From NCBI GenBank assembly GCA_030710605.1, contig CP092879.1, forward strand, positions 42,834,468 to 42,898,467: a stretch of DNA of 64,000 nt, written 5' to 3'. Made by a program: the position numbers and the translations under genes. Under the pieces are notes generated by a model, which was not told the DNA's origin, searched no databases, and worked only from the letters and a program-made list of their open reading frames with translations. Source of the DNA: Cordylochernes scorpioides. Lineage: Eukaryota; Arthropoda; Arachnida; Pseudoscorpiones; Chernetidae. Below are positions 1 through 8,906 of the stretch, piece by piece (the first letter of the stretch is position 1; each line of letters begins with the position of its first letter).

Positions 1-36
1 TAATAAGCGTCAAAAAGTGTGGGAAGGAGTGATAAT

Positions 37-246
37 GCATATATTGGATAAAAATATCATTTTTTTTTACCAATATTTCAGTTGGCTGAACGCCAACCTT
101 TATCAAGGTTATAACATGTTTAATGCGTGTCAACAACACGCATGAGATTGACACGCATTAAATATGTTATAATACCTTGATAAAGGTTGGCGTTCAGCCA
201 ACTGAAATATTGGTAAAATAAATGATATTTTGATTCAATATATGCT
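37..246. repeat. Fold-back element, family A, copy 1
   Basis: Two arms of about 100 bp form a nearly perfect hairpin around a 10-15 nt loop near position 138. The outer ends read GCATATATTGG and its complement, and the arms contain the self-complementary stretch GGCTGAACGCC. The same ends and the following flank (a run resembling TATGGATTGCTCTATTTTC) recur at 16.1-16.4 kb and 53.5-53.86 kb, so this is a dispersed non-autonomous family. No coding capacity is seen. Confidence 0.8.
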
Positions 247-527
247 TTTTTAATTAAAGATTTATTTATGGATTGCTCTATTTTCAAAACATAGAACTCT
301 AGGTCAATGTTTCTCAACCTCTTTTAACCCATGAACTTATCATTGTAGTAAGGTCAATAGAAAATTTATTTATTCCTTATTAGGAAAGATATCTTGCGAT
401 CCCTCCTATTGTAAATTGTTTTATTAAGAAAATAAAAATAGGCTTCAAAAATAGTTCAAAGTGTAATGTATTCATTCTCCCGCCACTTGATGTTGAGTTC
501 TATGTATGTTCATGTCGTGGTGTACAG

Positions 528-667
528 CTGTCACTGTCCTGTGGGGTTCGAGGGTGACCGCTGCGAGGTGAACATCGACGATTGCTTCGAGAACAAGTGT
601 GAACACAACTCTACCTGCGTGGACCTCGTACAGGAATACTCGTGCCAGTGTACGCCTGGATATACTG
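528..667 (+). CDS. slit: slit, internal exon: EGF-like repeats
   Basis: Slit is a secreted ligand of Robo receptors in axon guidance. This exon encodes the end of one EGF module ([13 protein letters not shown]) and most of a calcium-binding type EGF ([16 protein letters not shown], then CQCTPGYTG). The acceptor is TACAG/CTG at 526-527 and the donor is CTG/GTGAGT at 668. The exon enters with the last base of a codon and leaves in phase 1, which joins correctly to the exon at 1470. Base composition is far richer in GC than the surrounding intron. Upstream exons (leucine-rich repeats, earlier EGFs) must lie to the left of the window. Identity rests on the complete downstream order EGF, LamG, EGF, cystine knot. 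Confidence 0.9.
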
Positions 668-1469
668 GTGAGTCCCTACGATATCTTTAGACGAATCAAA
701 ATATCAATTGATTTAAATTTCCTGGATATTAATCAAATAAATGCCACATGTTTCTGGAGATGTGTTTCTTTATCTTTATTAAATGTAATCTCAAGCTTTC
801 AGGCATCTCTTCTACAGGAGTTCTTTGGAGTGTACTTTGTTTTTATTCCCAGAGAACGTGGTATAAGCTATGATAATCATAATGGTATAGGTTTACGATT
901 ATTCATAAGTTCAAATGTACCGAATTCTCTAAAAATGTAGAAAGAAATTTACTGCTGCACTTACAAGATGCTAGATCCCTATTCTGTTATATACTTGCCC
1001 TCACTGAGATGAATTACAGAGAGAGAGAGATTCGTTCAAGAAATATAAAGCAATAACGAGCTATCTATATATAGGAAATGAAATCATTAAGACACGAATG
1101 TTTAATTGCTTGATGCAAATATTATATGTAATTCTACTGTCCTAAAAGCTTATATCCATAGTTTGATTAAATACTGTAGTGTGTATTTAGATGCTTAGAT
1201 ATTTGTAGAAATGAAAATATCCTCTTTGCATACTCAATTATTGCTTTAGGAATATATTTGCTAAATATAAATATGTAGTGGCATCCATTTAAAGTATTTA
1301 TATAGCCGGTATTTATTAGGAATGTCTTTGAATAAGCAGTTGAATGATACGGTTATTCGTTTTTTATGATGATGTATTCATAAAGGCTTTTCTATAATAT
1401 ATATATATATAAGTGTCTAATGACAATATGTGTGGTAATCTTGAATGCTACCAATGTGTATGTCCTCAG
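668..1469 (+). other. slit intron
   Basis: AT-rich intron without recognisable genes. It holds a fragment (786-825) of the fold-back family seen complete at 5036-5282, a short GA run near 1020 and a TA run near 1400. It ends with the acceptor TCCTCAG at 1463-1469. Confidence 0.75.
786..825 (+). repeat. Fragment of fold-back family B
   Basis: The run ATCTCAAGCTTTCAGGCATC and the following CTTCTACAGGAG closely match the left arm of the hairpin element at 5036-5282. Only one arm is present here, so this is a truncated copy. Confidence 0.6.
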
Positions 1470-1563
1470 GGAACTACTGTGAGACCAAGATCAACTACTG
1501 TACGAAGGAGTTCAACCCGTGCAAGAATGGTGCTACCTGCATTGATCATGTCACCCACTACAG
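1470..1563 (+). CDS. slit: slit, internal exon: EGF-like repeat
   Basis: A 94-nt exon between CTCAG at 1465-1469 and the donor GTAGGA at 1564. It completes the Gly codon begun at 667 and encodes the first four cysteines of an EGF module ([10 protein letters not shown], then [17 protein letters not shown]). It leaves in phase 2, and the C at 2165 completes the next Ser codon. The spacing of cysteines and the DHVTHYSC run agree with the EGF that precedes the laminin-G domain in arthropod Slit proteins. Confidence 0.9.
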
Positions 1564-1904
1564 GTAGGAACATTACATCTAAAGGTACTGCGCTTAAATA
1601 AGCTTTCATTTTTACCAAGTATTTGAAATAATTTTTTCTAATGCAATTAAGATGATGCACTAATTTTCAACAACAGTAATCTCCAACAGCATCTTCGCAA
1701 AAAAGTTGTTTTTTTTTTAATCACTTTTAGATATTTCGAAGGGAAGGAGCTTCGATTTCATAACATCCTACGAAAGAGTGATCGGAGACAGCTACGTGAC
1801 AAAGCCAAAGGACATGACACGCCCCTGAAGGGCCCTCTTTTGGGGCTTTTTATAGGTGACCCCTCCCCGGGTCAACCAAACAGATGTTTGTATACAGGTT
1901 AGAT

Positions 1905-2045
1905 TTTTGTTTGAATTGTCAAAACTGGTGTTATAGCTAATTCTTTATCATCATTAGTAATTGTTTTTACTAGGGTGATGCACGGTGCCATTATTCTGAA
2001 TGTATAAATAACGGGAGAGGTGCCTCTTCTGATACATATAGGTAA
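1905..2045. repeat. Dispersed repeat, copy 1 (pairs with 45160-45305)
   Basis: A stretch of about 140 bp in the slit intron resembles 45160-45305: both contain AAACTGGTGTT, a run like TAGTAAnnnTTTTTACTAGG, and AGGGAGAGnTG/CGGGAGAGGTG followed by CTCT and a TACAT run. The two copies are moderately diverged. No termini or coding potential were recognised, so the class is unknown. Confidence 0.55.
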
Positions 2046-2164
2046 ATTATTGGTCAGTTTGGTGAACATGTGAACATCGAAATGTGTGACGTAACCTAAG
2101 GTTTGACATCTAGCTATATAGCTATGTGACAAGTAGAAGTATGTGAGATCCCGGGGCTGTGCAG

Positions 2165-2606
2165 CTGCGCCTGTCCGGAGGGCTACACGGGGGAGAACTG
2201 CACGCGGCAAGCCTGCCAGTGCCAGAACGGGGGACGGTGCCACGAGGAGAGCGGGCGGTGCGAGTGTCCGGCGGGTTGGGCGGGTGACCGCTGCGAGCTG
2301 GAGCCCGCCGTGCTCTACCCACGCACCAGTCCCTGCTCGGCCCACGACTGCCAGAACGGCGGACTCTGCTTCCAACCGCTATCCGGAGACTATCAGTGCC
2401 GCTGCCAGCCTGGCTACGCCGGCCGCTACTGCGAGATCCTGGGATCGCTGTCTTTCGAGGCCGGTGGCTACGTGGAGCTGGACTCCCTGGGTCCGACCCG
2501 AGCACCCGTCAACCTCACCCTGGTGTTCGCCACACGGAACGGACAGTCGGGGATCCTGGCCTACAGCGCGGGACAGCTGGGACACGTCGCCGCAGAGCTC
2601 TTCCAG
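2165..2606 (+). CDS. slit: slit, exon with EGF repeats and start of laminin-G domain
   Basis: A 442-nt, GC-rich exon between TGCAG at 2160-2164 and the donor GTCTGT at 2607. It completes one EGF (CACPEGYTGENC), encodes a short cysteine-dense EGF (CQCQNGGRCHEESGRCEC), a linker (MLYPRTSPC) and another EGF (CQNGGLC through GYAGRYCE). It then opens the laminin-G domain (SLSFEAGGYVELDSL, then NLTLVFATRNGQSGILAY). The linker and the EGF-to-LamG order are characteristic of Slit. It ends in phase 0 after the Gln of ELFQ. Open frames on the other strand here are GC-composition shadows. Confidence 0.93.
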
Positions 2607-2829
2607 GTCTGTAACTTACTAGCGAAGGAATCGCAAAACTGATTTACAACAAGAATTTGAAGACCATTAGACAATTTGTGATTATATGATGACCAATCTG
2701 GCGCGTTGAACTGTATCTACATTTTGTTATTACACTTTTTCTAATTATGATACATATTAAAAATCTAGTGTATATTGCTACATATATCTAAAGGAATTAT
2801 GACAATAATTGAAGTGTCCAATGACGCAG

Positions 2830-3109
2830 GGCCGGGTCCGAGCAAGCTACGACGTGGGCAACCACCCGGTGTCAACCATGTTCAGCTATGAGACAGTAGC
2901 GGACGGACGTCCCCACTCCCTGCAGCTGCTGCTCCAGGGGAAGAACCTCAGCATGCGGGTGGACCAAGCACCGGCCCGCACCGTCGTGAACGAGGGCAAG
3001 CGGGAGTTCCTGGAGCCGGCGGGGGCGCTCTTCCTGGGCGGTGTGCCCCCGGACGTGGCGGCCATGGCAGCGCGGCAGTGGCACCTGCGGAACGCCACCT
3101 CCTTCGATG
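2830..3109 (+). CDS. slit: slit, exon with the rest of the laminin-G domain
   Basis: A 280-nt exon from the acceptor ACGCAG at 2824-2829 to the donor GTAGGA at 3110, entering in phase 0 and leaving in phase 1. It encodes the strongly conserved Slit LamG core: GRVRASYDVGNHPVST, then FSYETVADGRPHSLQLL, MRVDQAPARTVVNEG and LFLGGVPPD, ending WHLRNATSFD. In the protein this domain lies between the EGF tandem and the final EGF and cystine knot. The intron upstream is only 223 bp. Confidence 0.94.
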
Positions 3110-3847
3110 GTAGGAACGCTGTCCTTCAAACATTGGCTCATTTTGGTGGAATAAGTCACAGCTGTGATTGCCAACCGTACTCATACAATTGTGAACAGTC
3201 CTCGAGTTTTACTTTGTCAAAGTTACTTTGTACGGTTTACACACATAAAAAAGGAAGTAGGGCCTAAATTAAAAGTAGCTTAACACAGAGAAAACGCGTA
3301 CACTCAGAAATACAACAAAAAAAGGAAGGACGTAAATAAAACCACACGATTATTTATAACAAAACCAGTACTTATCTTTTATTGCAGCGTTGATAAGGAG
3401 TGTACCGGGGTTACACAGGTATGAGGAGATCACTAGACACGGACACAGAGAAAGCTTCAAGCGTCTCCACAGAATAACTCCTGGCAGTCCACATGGTCAC
3501 ATTCGTCAAATGAGAGAAGGCGTGGGAGATCAGTTCACTTAACAAATAAACATACAATACTCTTCCGACAAAACACTGAGAAGCTTAAAACTTCTTATGT
3601 TTGTCAAAATAATTTGACCTCTGTTCATATAGGTAAATATTTCAAGATAGCCATTGCCATTTATAGGAATAAACATCAACTTTGATTTGCTTCAATATAT
3701 TGATCCCACAAACCTCCCTTTTTGCCAATAAAATATGAATCAACATTTAGCTCCGTGATCAGGACACGTCTTTGTAATCATTCTTTAGGGAGACATCTGG
3801 TGTCTGTATGTAGAAATCTCCTCCAAGCCAACCACCGGTTGATGCAG
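3110..3847 (+). other. slit intron
   Basis: About 740 bp of intron. No gene, tRNA or repeat family was recognised inside it. The acceptor TTGATGCAG ends at 3847. Confidence 0.7.
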
Positions 3848-4051
3848 GATGTCTGCAAGCCATGCTACTGAACGGTCAGCCCCTGGACGCTCTCAAGTCC
3901 CACGCGCGGCCCCGGACCTCCCCCGGGTGTCCGGGCTGGGACCCCCCAGCCTGTCTGGATCATCGCTGCAAGAAGGGCCGCTGTGTACCGGCGGACGAAG
4001 GCTACGAGTGCCACTGCCGACAAGGCTGGTCAGGCCCCTACTGCGATAAGG
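3848..4051 (+). CDS. slit: slit, exon with end of LamG and final EGF
   Basis: The first two bases complete the Gly codon begun at 3109. The exon then encodes the last LamG strand (CLQAMLLNGQPLDALKS), a Pro/Arg-rich spacer (about SHARPRTSPGCPGWD) and the last EGF (ACLDHRCKKGRCVP, then YECHCRQGWSGPYCD). The donor is GTAAGT at 4052 and the exon leaves in phase 1. The spacer is short compared with the acidic insert I recall for Drosophila Slit, and it is the least conserved part of this segment. Confidence 0.92.
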
Positions 4052-4803
4052 GTAAGTTCTTATCTCTGTCTAGACCCCCCTCCCCCGCTTACTCGAGTTT
4101 GTCCTTCTCAGGATAGGAATCAAAAGTGTTCCAGACTTAATTCTGGTCATCTATGGACAATGACTTTCCAGAATGGCTGCTAGGTTTTCCCACTATTTAC
4201 TAAGTGCATTTCTCAATCTGTAACCCCAAAACATATTATTGACTGTATTGACTCATCAATTGATGAGCTCTACTCATCCCCAGAAGGCACCATCAACAAG
4301 CTCTACAAGCTTGATACCTTGATATGATTGAGTGGAGATAAGAAAGAAGAGGTTAGGAATGTAAGGAAACCCTAACAGTGGGAGTGAAGCTGATATACAG
4401 GCTGTATAGAGACACGTTCAGTATAACACGCGATATTCAAAGTTCTCTCTTTACGAAGAATTCCTCTTCAATATACCGATATAAAGACTCCGATATTACG
4501 GTGGCTTGGTAGATTACACTTGAGAGACCTCTGGGTGGGTTCACCTCTGATGAGCCAGCAAGCCCTCTCTTTATTTCACCATAGCAGAGGGTGAAAGCAG
4601 TATGATTTGTTATATTAAATAATAATAAAATTAACATTTTTGCGCTATAAAATAAGGTAAAGATCTGATATTTTGTCTTTGGCCTGAAACTTCATGTTTG
4701 AGGATTCGTGACCCCTTTACCTGCGATCCCAAAACTCCATTGTTGAAAGTCTAAGGATTACTCCAGGAATACTCCAGCAACTAAGCGTTAAACAAAAAGC
4801 CAT

Positions 4804-5003
4804 CGATTGACCGTCTCCGCAAACAAACGGACACGGGACGGTGACAAAGCTACTATACTCACTTTGGCAAATTTAGAGTGCCCACCTCTAAAGGGACATT
4901 AGCCCAAAACCATGGTTTCTAGGTGGGCGCTCTAAAATTTCCATAGCTGGCGTAGTGACTCTTTCACCGACTTGAGTCTACTAGTTTGCGGAGACGGTCA
5001 ATA
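4804..5003. repeat. Short inverted-repeat MITE
   Basis: Terminal inverted repeats of about 20 bp (GATTGACCGTCTCCGCAAAC at the left, its complement at the right) enclose a second inverted pair, AATTTAGAGTGCCCACCT and AGGTGGGCGCTCTAAA. The 200-bp size without an ORF fits a MITE. No other copy lies in the window. Confidence 0.7.
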
Positions 5004-5035
5004 TGTAGCAGTTATTAAATAATTAAACAGGTTTC

Positions 5036-5282
5036 TAAATATGAGATTCTCTTAATTTTATTATATCAGTCTCAAGCTTTCGGGTATCTCTGCCTTTCTA
5101 CAGGAGAACATGAATAAACGAATAGAATGCCGCCTGAAGCTAAAATTTTAGCAGTTTAGCATTAGGCGACGTTTTATTCGTGTATTTATGTTCTCCTGTA
5201 GAAGGACAGAGATGCCCGAAAGCTTGAGACTGCTTTAATAAAATGAAATTAAACTCATATCCAGAAACTTGTTTAATTATTT
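5036..5282. repeat. Fold-back family B, complete copy
   Basis: Arms of roughly 90-100 bp are inverted copies: the left has AGTCTCAAGCTTTCGGGTAT and CTACAGGAGAACATGAATA, and the right has the complements. The flanks are also inverted (AAACAGGTTTCTAAATATGA versus CATATCCAGAAACTTGTTTA). A one-arm fragment lies at 786-825. Confidence 0.75.
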
Positions 5283-5291
5283 AGTTTATTT

Positions 5292-5486
5292 CTTGAAATT
5301 AAAGTAACTTCGGCCAGTAAATATTTTTATTACCTCGACGTTTCGACAAAAATCTTTTGTCCTCGTCAGGAGCGAACAAAAATTAAAACATTTGGCAAAG
5401 CGTTAAAAACGAGGACAAAAGATTTTTGTCGAAATGTCGGGTTAATAAAAAGATTCACTGGCCGAATTATCTTTAATTTTAAGAAC
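5292..5486. repeat. Inverted-repeat element with hammerhead-like motif
   Basis: Two arms of about 75-80 bp, AAATTAAAGTAACTTCGGCC to GTCCTCG and its inverted copy, surround a loop of about 40 nt. Each arm carries GACAAAAGATTTTTGTCGAAA in one orientation, a perfect 7-bp stem followed by GAAA. The left arm additionally has CTGACGA on the minus strand. This is the layout of the hammerhead core found in Penelope-like elements, so the element may be a small derivative of one. Confidence 0.6.
5333..5370 (-). other. Hammerhead-ribozyme-like motif
   Basis: Read on the minus strand: CTGACGA, an extra G, the stem GACAAAA / TTTTGTC with a GAT loop, then GAAA and CGTCG. This matches the hammerhead consensus CUGANGA - stem II - GAAA. 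The residue pairing at the cleavage site and a closing stem I could not be confirmed, so activity is unproven. The partner arm near 5408-5450 lacks the CTGA part. Confidence 0.4.
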
Positions 5487-5540
5487 TATGAATGCCGGCC
5501 AGTCAGCCTCTATCTTTACGATATTTAATTTATAATACAA

Positions 5541-5790
5541 TATAATGAGGCTTATGATTGTAAAACGACATTTGAAAATTATCCCGCATGTGTTTCTTTT
5601 GAACGAAAAATCGAAATTCATTTTAAGGAGAAACAACGATTATTTCAAACTTAATGATGAAGTATGAAAGGATGAATTGTGAAGAGTAATGATAAACGGA
5701 AACATAAAAGTGTCAAGGGATGGGAATCGAACCCACAGTGTTCCGCTTACCGGGCAGATGCCATGTCCACTAGGCTACCTTGGATATATT
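5541..5790 (-). repeat. SINE with tRNA-like head
   Basis: On the minus strand a tRNA-like head (5784-5713) is followed by a body containing the complements of AAACGGAAACATAAAAGTGT, GAAGAGTAATG and TGTTTCTTTT. The body matches 50510-50710 well, and a shorter piece near 50740-50800. A tRNA head plus a shared dispersed body is the structure of a tRNA-derived SINE, presumably mobilised by a LINE in trans. Confidence 0.65.
5713..5784 (-). tRNA. tRNA-like SINE head (pseudo-tRNA)
   Basis: A 72-nt segment on the minus strand has a T-arm GTGGGTTCGATTCCCAT, a B-box-like GGTTCGATTCC and an anticodon stem TCTGC/GCGGA with a 7-nt loop. Only about five of seven acceptor pairs form, and the conserved U33 is a C, so the anticodon cannot be assigned with confidence (GGT if read at the usual position). 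It is best regarded as the Pol III promoter of the SINE. Confidence 0.5.
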
Positions 5791-6062
5791 TCTCCGTTCG
5801 TAAATAATATATAAAGTTATATTTAATTTATGTCCAGTAGATTTAAATCAATATATAGTACTTATTTTAAGCGTTTATCTTGATGGATGTCCTTTCGTTT
5901 TATAAATCAATATCCTCTAATTTCGACGGTGTTTAAAGTTATCCGTTCATCTTTCCCAAGGTGATAGGAAGAGTGTAGCAATACCATGACAATGGGGGAG
6001 GTCTGAGAGGGCTCGGTCTGCAGAGACGGGGCCAGCGCTAACAGCGGAGGGGATGTCTGCAG

Positions 6063-6286
6063 CACCAACTTGCCAGAAGGAGCCAGTGAGAGAGTACCAT
6101 GAACAAGGAGGCTGTCGTTCTGTCAAACCGCTCAAGACAGCACGCTGCACAGGAGGCTGCGGAGATCTCTGTTGCCGTCCACAACGTGTGAAACGCCGAG
6201 CTGTCCGTATGTCCTGCCCCGACGGTTCACGTTTCACTACCCACGTCGACATCGTTCGTAAGTGCAAATGCTCCAACAAATGTTGA
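6063..6286 (+). CDS. slit: slit, last coding exon: C-terminal cystine knot (CTCK)
   Basis: Encodes the CTCK domain at the end of Slit: TCQKEPVREYHEQGGCRS, then CTGGCGDLCCRP, RRAVRMSCPDGSRF and VDIVRKCKCSNKC, followed by TGA at 6284-6286. The acceptor TCTGCAG at 6056-6062 joins in frame with 4051. Two further acceptors give the same frame and a longer linker: AACAG/CGG (start 6045) and CTGCAG/AGAC (start 6024). None has a strong pyrimidine tract. RNA data would settle which is used. The Cys pattern is complete, with the GGCG turn typical of CTCK knots. Confidence 0.93.
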
Positions 6287-8240
6287 CAGCATTGGAATGA
6301 CACTTTTTACTTGACACTTATTTTTTAGTTCGTTCTCTTATCTCTCACTTTCGACACCACACGTCTTTGTTTGTTAATATTCTAAATAGAGAGATTATTT
6401 TGTTTATATGCACAACCCCCTTATATACATATTATATATAAATAGATTGAAGAGATATGAGAATTTTACTTTTATATATTTATTCTTTTTATTATTGTTT
6501 CTCGTTGTTATGATTTACTTGTAATTATATTTTTGTCCATAATTTTTTTTTTGTTTGATTGATCAATACTCAAGGCTTATATATCATGGTATAACCCAGT
6601 CAAGTCTTGCATTTCATTTGGCGTGCCATTGTTAGCCCTAACTTTTTCCCTAACTTTTATTGTTGCCATATACCTTTTATTTGAAACTTTTATATATTAA
6701 AATGCTATCATGGAGCTTTTATTTTGTGCATATATTTTATTAATTTACTATACCCCTTTCTGAATTTTTTTTTAATTAAAAAAGATAGAGAATATATTGA
6801 TAAATATTTAGATTTTTTATATATTGTGTAACTCTAACTGTTTAATTTTATATATTGATGTATTAAATAATTTCTTTCGATTGCAAATAGCACAGTAATT
6901 TTCTATGTATTTATTAGGAATGTTTTAGTCCCCTTTTTCATACAAAGAAAAGACCAAGGTTATTATTACATTGAACGTATTAATGTATTTTAATTTTTTA
7001 AATGTATATCTCTTTTTTTTTCGAGCGCCAGTATTTTGACTCCAATAGAAAATGAAATAAGTATATTTACTATAAAATATTTCAACATCTAGTATACCTT
7101 TCTATTTGTAAATATTTGTATTTCATTTTACCCTATATTTCAAACCATAAGATTGTTTGAAAATATCACACGAGTAGATATTTTCTCCAATGGAGTTAAA
7201 TCAACATATTTTAATGAACATATTTTTATAATATAATGGACAAATATATTGCTTTCTTTTTCTTTTTGGATGACACATGAAATTTTGAATTTTTTTTTTA
7301 TTATTATTCAAACTGAAACTTTAAGATCTTTAATGCGTATATCTCTCAACATGCCAATCACCTTTTTTTAAATACTTTTTTTTTTTCACGAAATAGCTTT
7401 CTCTTAAAATAATTTAGATAGGTTTTTTTAGGATTTAGCCCATAAACGTTGTTCTGTATTATAAATTATATTATTATGAGGGGGGTCTTATAATAATTGT
7501 CTAAACCTATTATTCTCAACATTTTTCAAAATATTATTTTATATATAAATGTTTGATTCTAACTTTTTTTTTAATTAATAAATTTTATTTTAAATATTTG
7601 TATATTTTTGCTTATATTTTCAAATATTCTATTTATGTAGCTATATATAAATAAAATTTTAAAACTTAATAGAAATAAAATAAAACACACATAAAAAAAA
7701 TATTTGATTCATATTTTTAATTTTATCGCGAAAATAATTTTTTAAAGAAAGTTGAATATAAATATTTTGTTTCAAAATTCACTTTTGACATCTAACATCA
7801 ATCCTCTATATGAAAATTCAAATAATAATATATTATTATATAATGAATAAATATTCACATTATTTTAAATATATTTAATAAATTTGATTTTTTAATTAGA
7901 AAAAAATTATTAGATCTAAAAATAAAGACAAGTACCAATTTATATAAAATATTCTTATTATTCACAATTAAAATATTTTCCCTCCATAAAAAAATCATAT
8001 TAGATTTCTTGTGCAAACGATAATTAGTTCTAATATAAAATGATGTGCATAAAGTTGAATTGCTGGATGTTTCATGGTAAATAGACATTTTTAGAAAGGG
8101 GTATATGTCTCTCTCTATATATATATTTCTATGTGGCTGATTCAGTGTATATAAGCACGCCTTTCTTCCAACATTTTGATACATCCTTGTATAAAGTCAA
8201 ATGTACAAAGTTAAGCCGAAATAAATAAAGCTAATTGATT
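6287..8240 (+). other. slit: Probable slit 3' UTR with overlapping poly(A) signals
   Basis: Almost 2 kb of AT-rich DNA directly after the slit stop, without any of the repeat families that crowd the rest of the window. It ends with overlapping AATAAA signals at 8220-8225 and 8224-8229. The absence of insertions and the signal position suggest that this is the 3' UTR. Earlier AATAAA-like runs exist, so the cleavage site is uncertain. Confidence 0.55.
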
Positions 8241-8906
8241 CATTCTACTGATGGTACTGTCATGTCTATATTTTTGTCATTTGAACACACACATATTGCT
8301 TATTCCTTTTCTAACAAAAAATACTAGGGTTTGCAAATATCAAGGAGAAATATCATAAGACTAGTTTATATATTTTAAACATAAGAAATCACTATTCTAC
8401 AAAAATAGTATATTTAAACAATATGATTGTTAGATATGCCATATGAAACCTGGTGAAGAAAGTAACATTAAACTATAGTCTTTTAAAAAGACTAGAAAAT
8501 ATCTAGAAAATTTATTTTCTTTGGACTAGTAGAACACACACACAAATCTGAAATTGGCGAGTTACCTAATTTCATTTTTTTAGGGTAGCTGAAAAGTTTT
8601 GTCTTAAAATATTTTACAATAACGAAGTGAAATTAACTCATTTTGTTAAATTCAAGATGTATATATCAAATAACCTACATTAAGGAAACAATTTATTCAT
8701 TGAATATATCGAAAAGGTATCTTTTGACCTTATGCAGGCTTTGAAGAGTTTAGTGATAGACTCCACCGTGGATAGTTGGCATTGGCCTCGGCCCTCTCTC
8801 GCTGCCTTTGGCTATTCCAAACTTTTGTGGGGAGAAGAAGAAACATTTTGCTCCAAATAACCATACATAGTAGTCTATGGGCTCATATCCTGGGAGTTTG
8901 AGAGCC
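8241..8906. other. Intergenic, no feature recognised
   Basis: AT-rich sequence downstream of slit. No ORF, tRNA or repeat was recognised. It ends at the left target-site duplication of the next element. Confidence 0.6.

Larger units (their letters stand above)
4052..6062 (+). other. slit last intron, packed with small repeats
   Basis: A 2-kb intron. From 4052 to about 4800 nothing was recognised. It then holds four short non-autonomous elements side by side: hairpin MITEs at 4804-5003, 5036-5282 and 5292-5486, and a reverse-oriented SINE with a tRNA-like head ending near 5790. Confidence 0.75.

Noticed and set aside
1738-1828. Possible extra slit exon reading SKGRSFDFITSYERVIGDSYVTK (split here by frame choice)
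   Set aside because: No cysteines, the frame is closed by a TGA, and the exons at 1470 and 2165 already join in phase across one EGF module.
2122-2505. Long open frames on the minus strand over slit exons (also 1899-2375, 2872-3174)
   Set aside because: GC-rich antisense shadows of the slit EGF/LamG exons; Arg/Pro/Ser-rich and motif-free.
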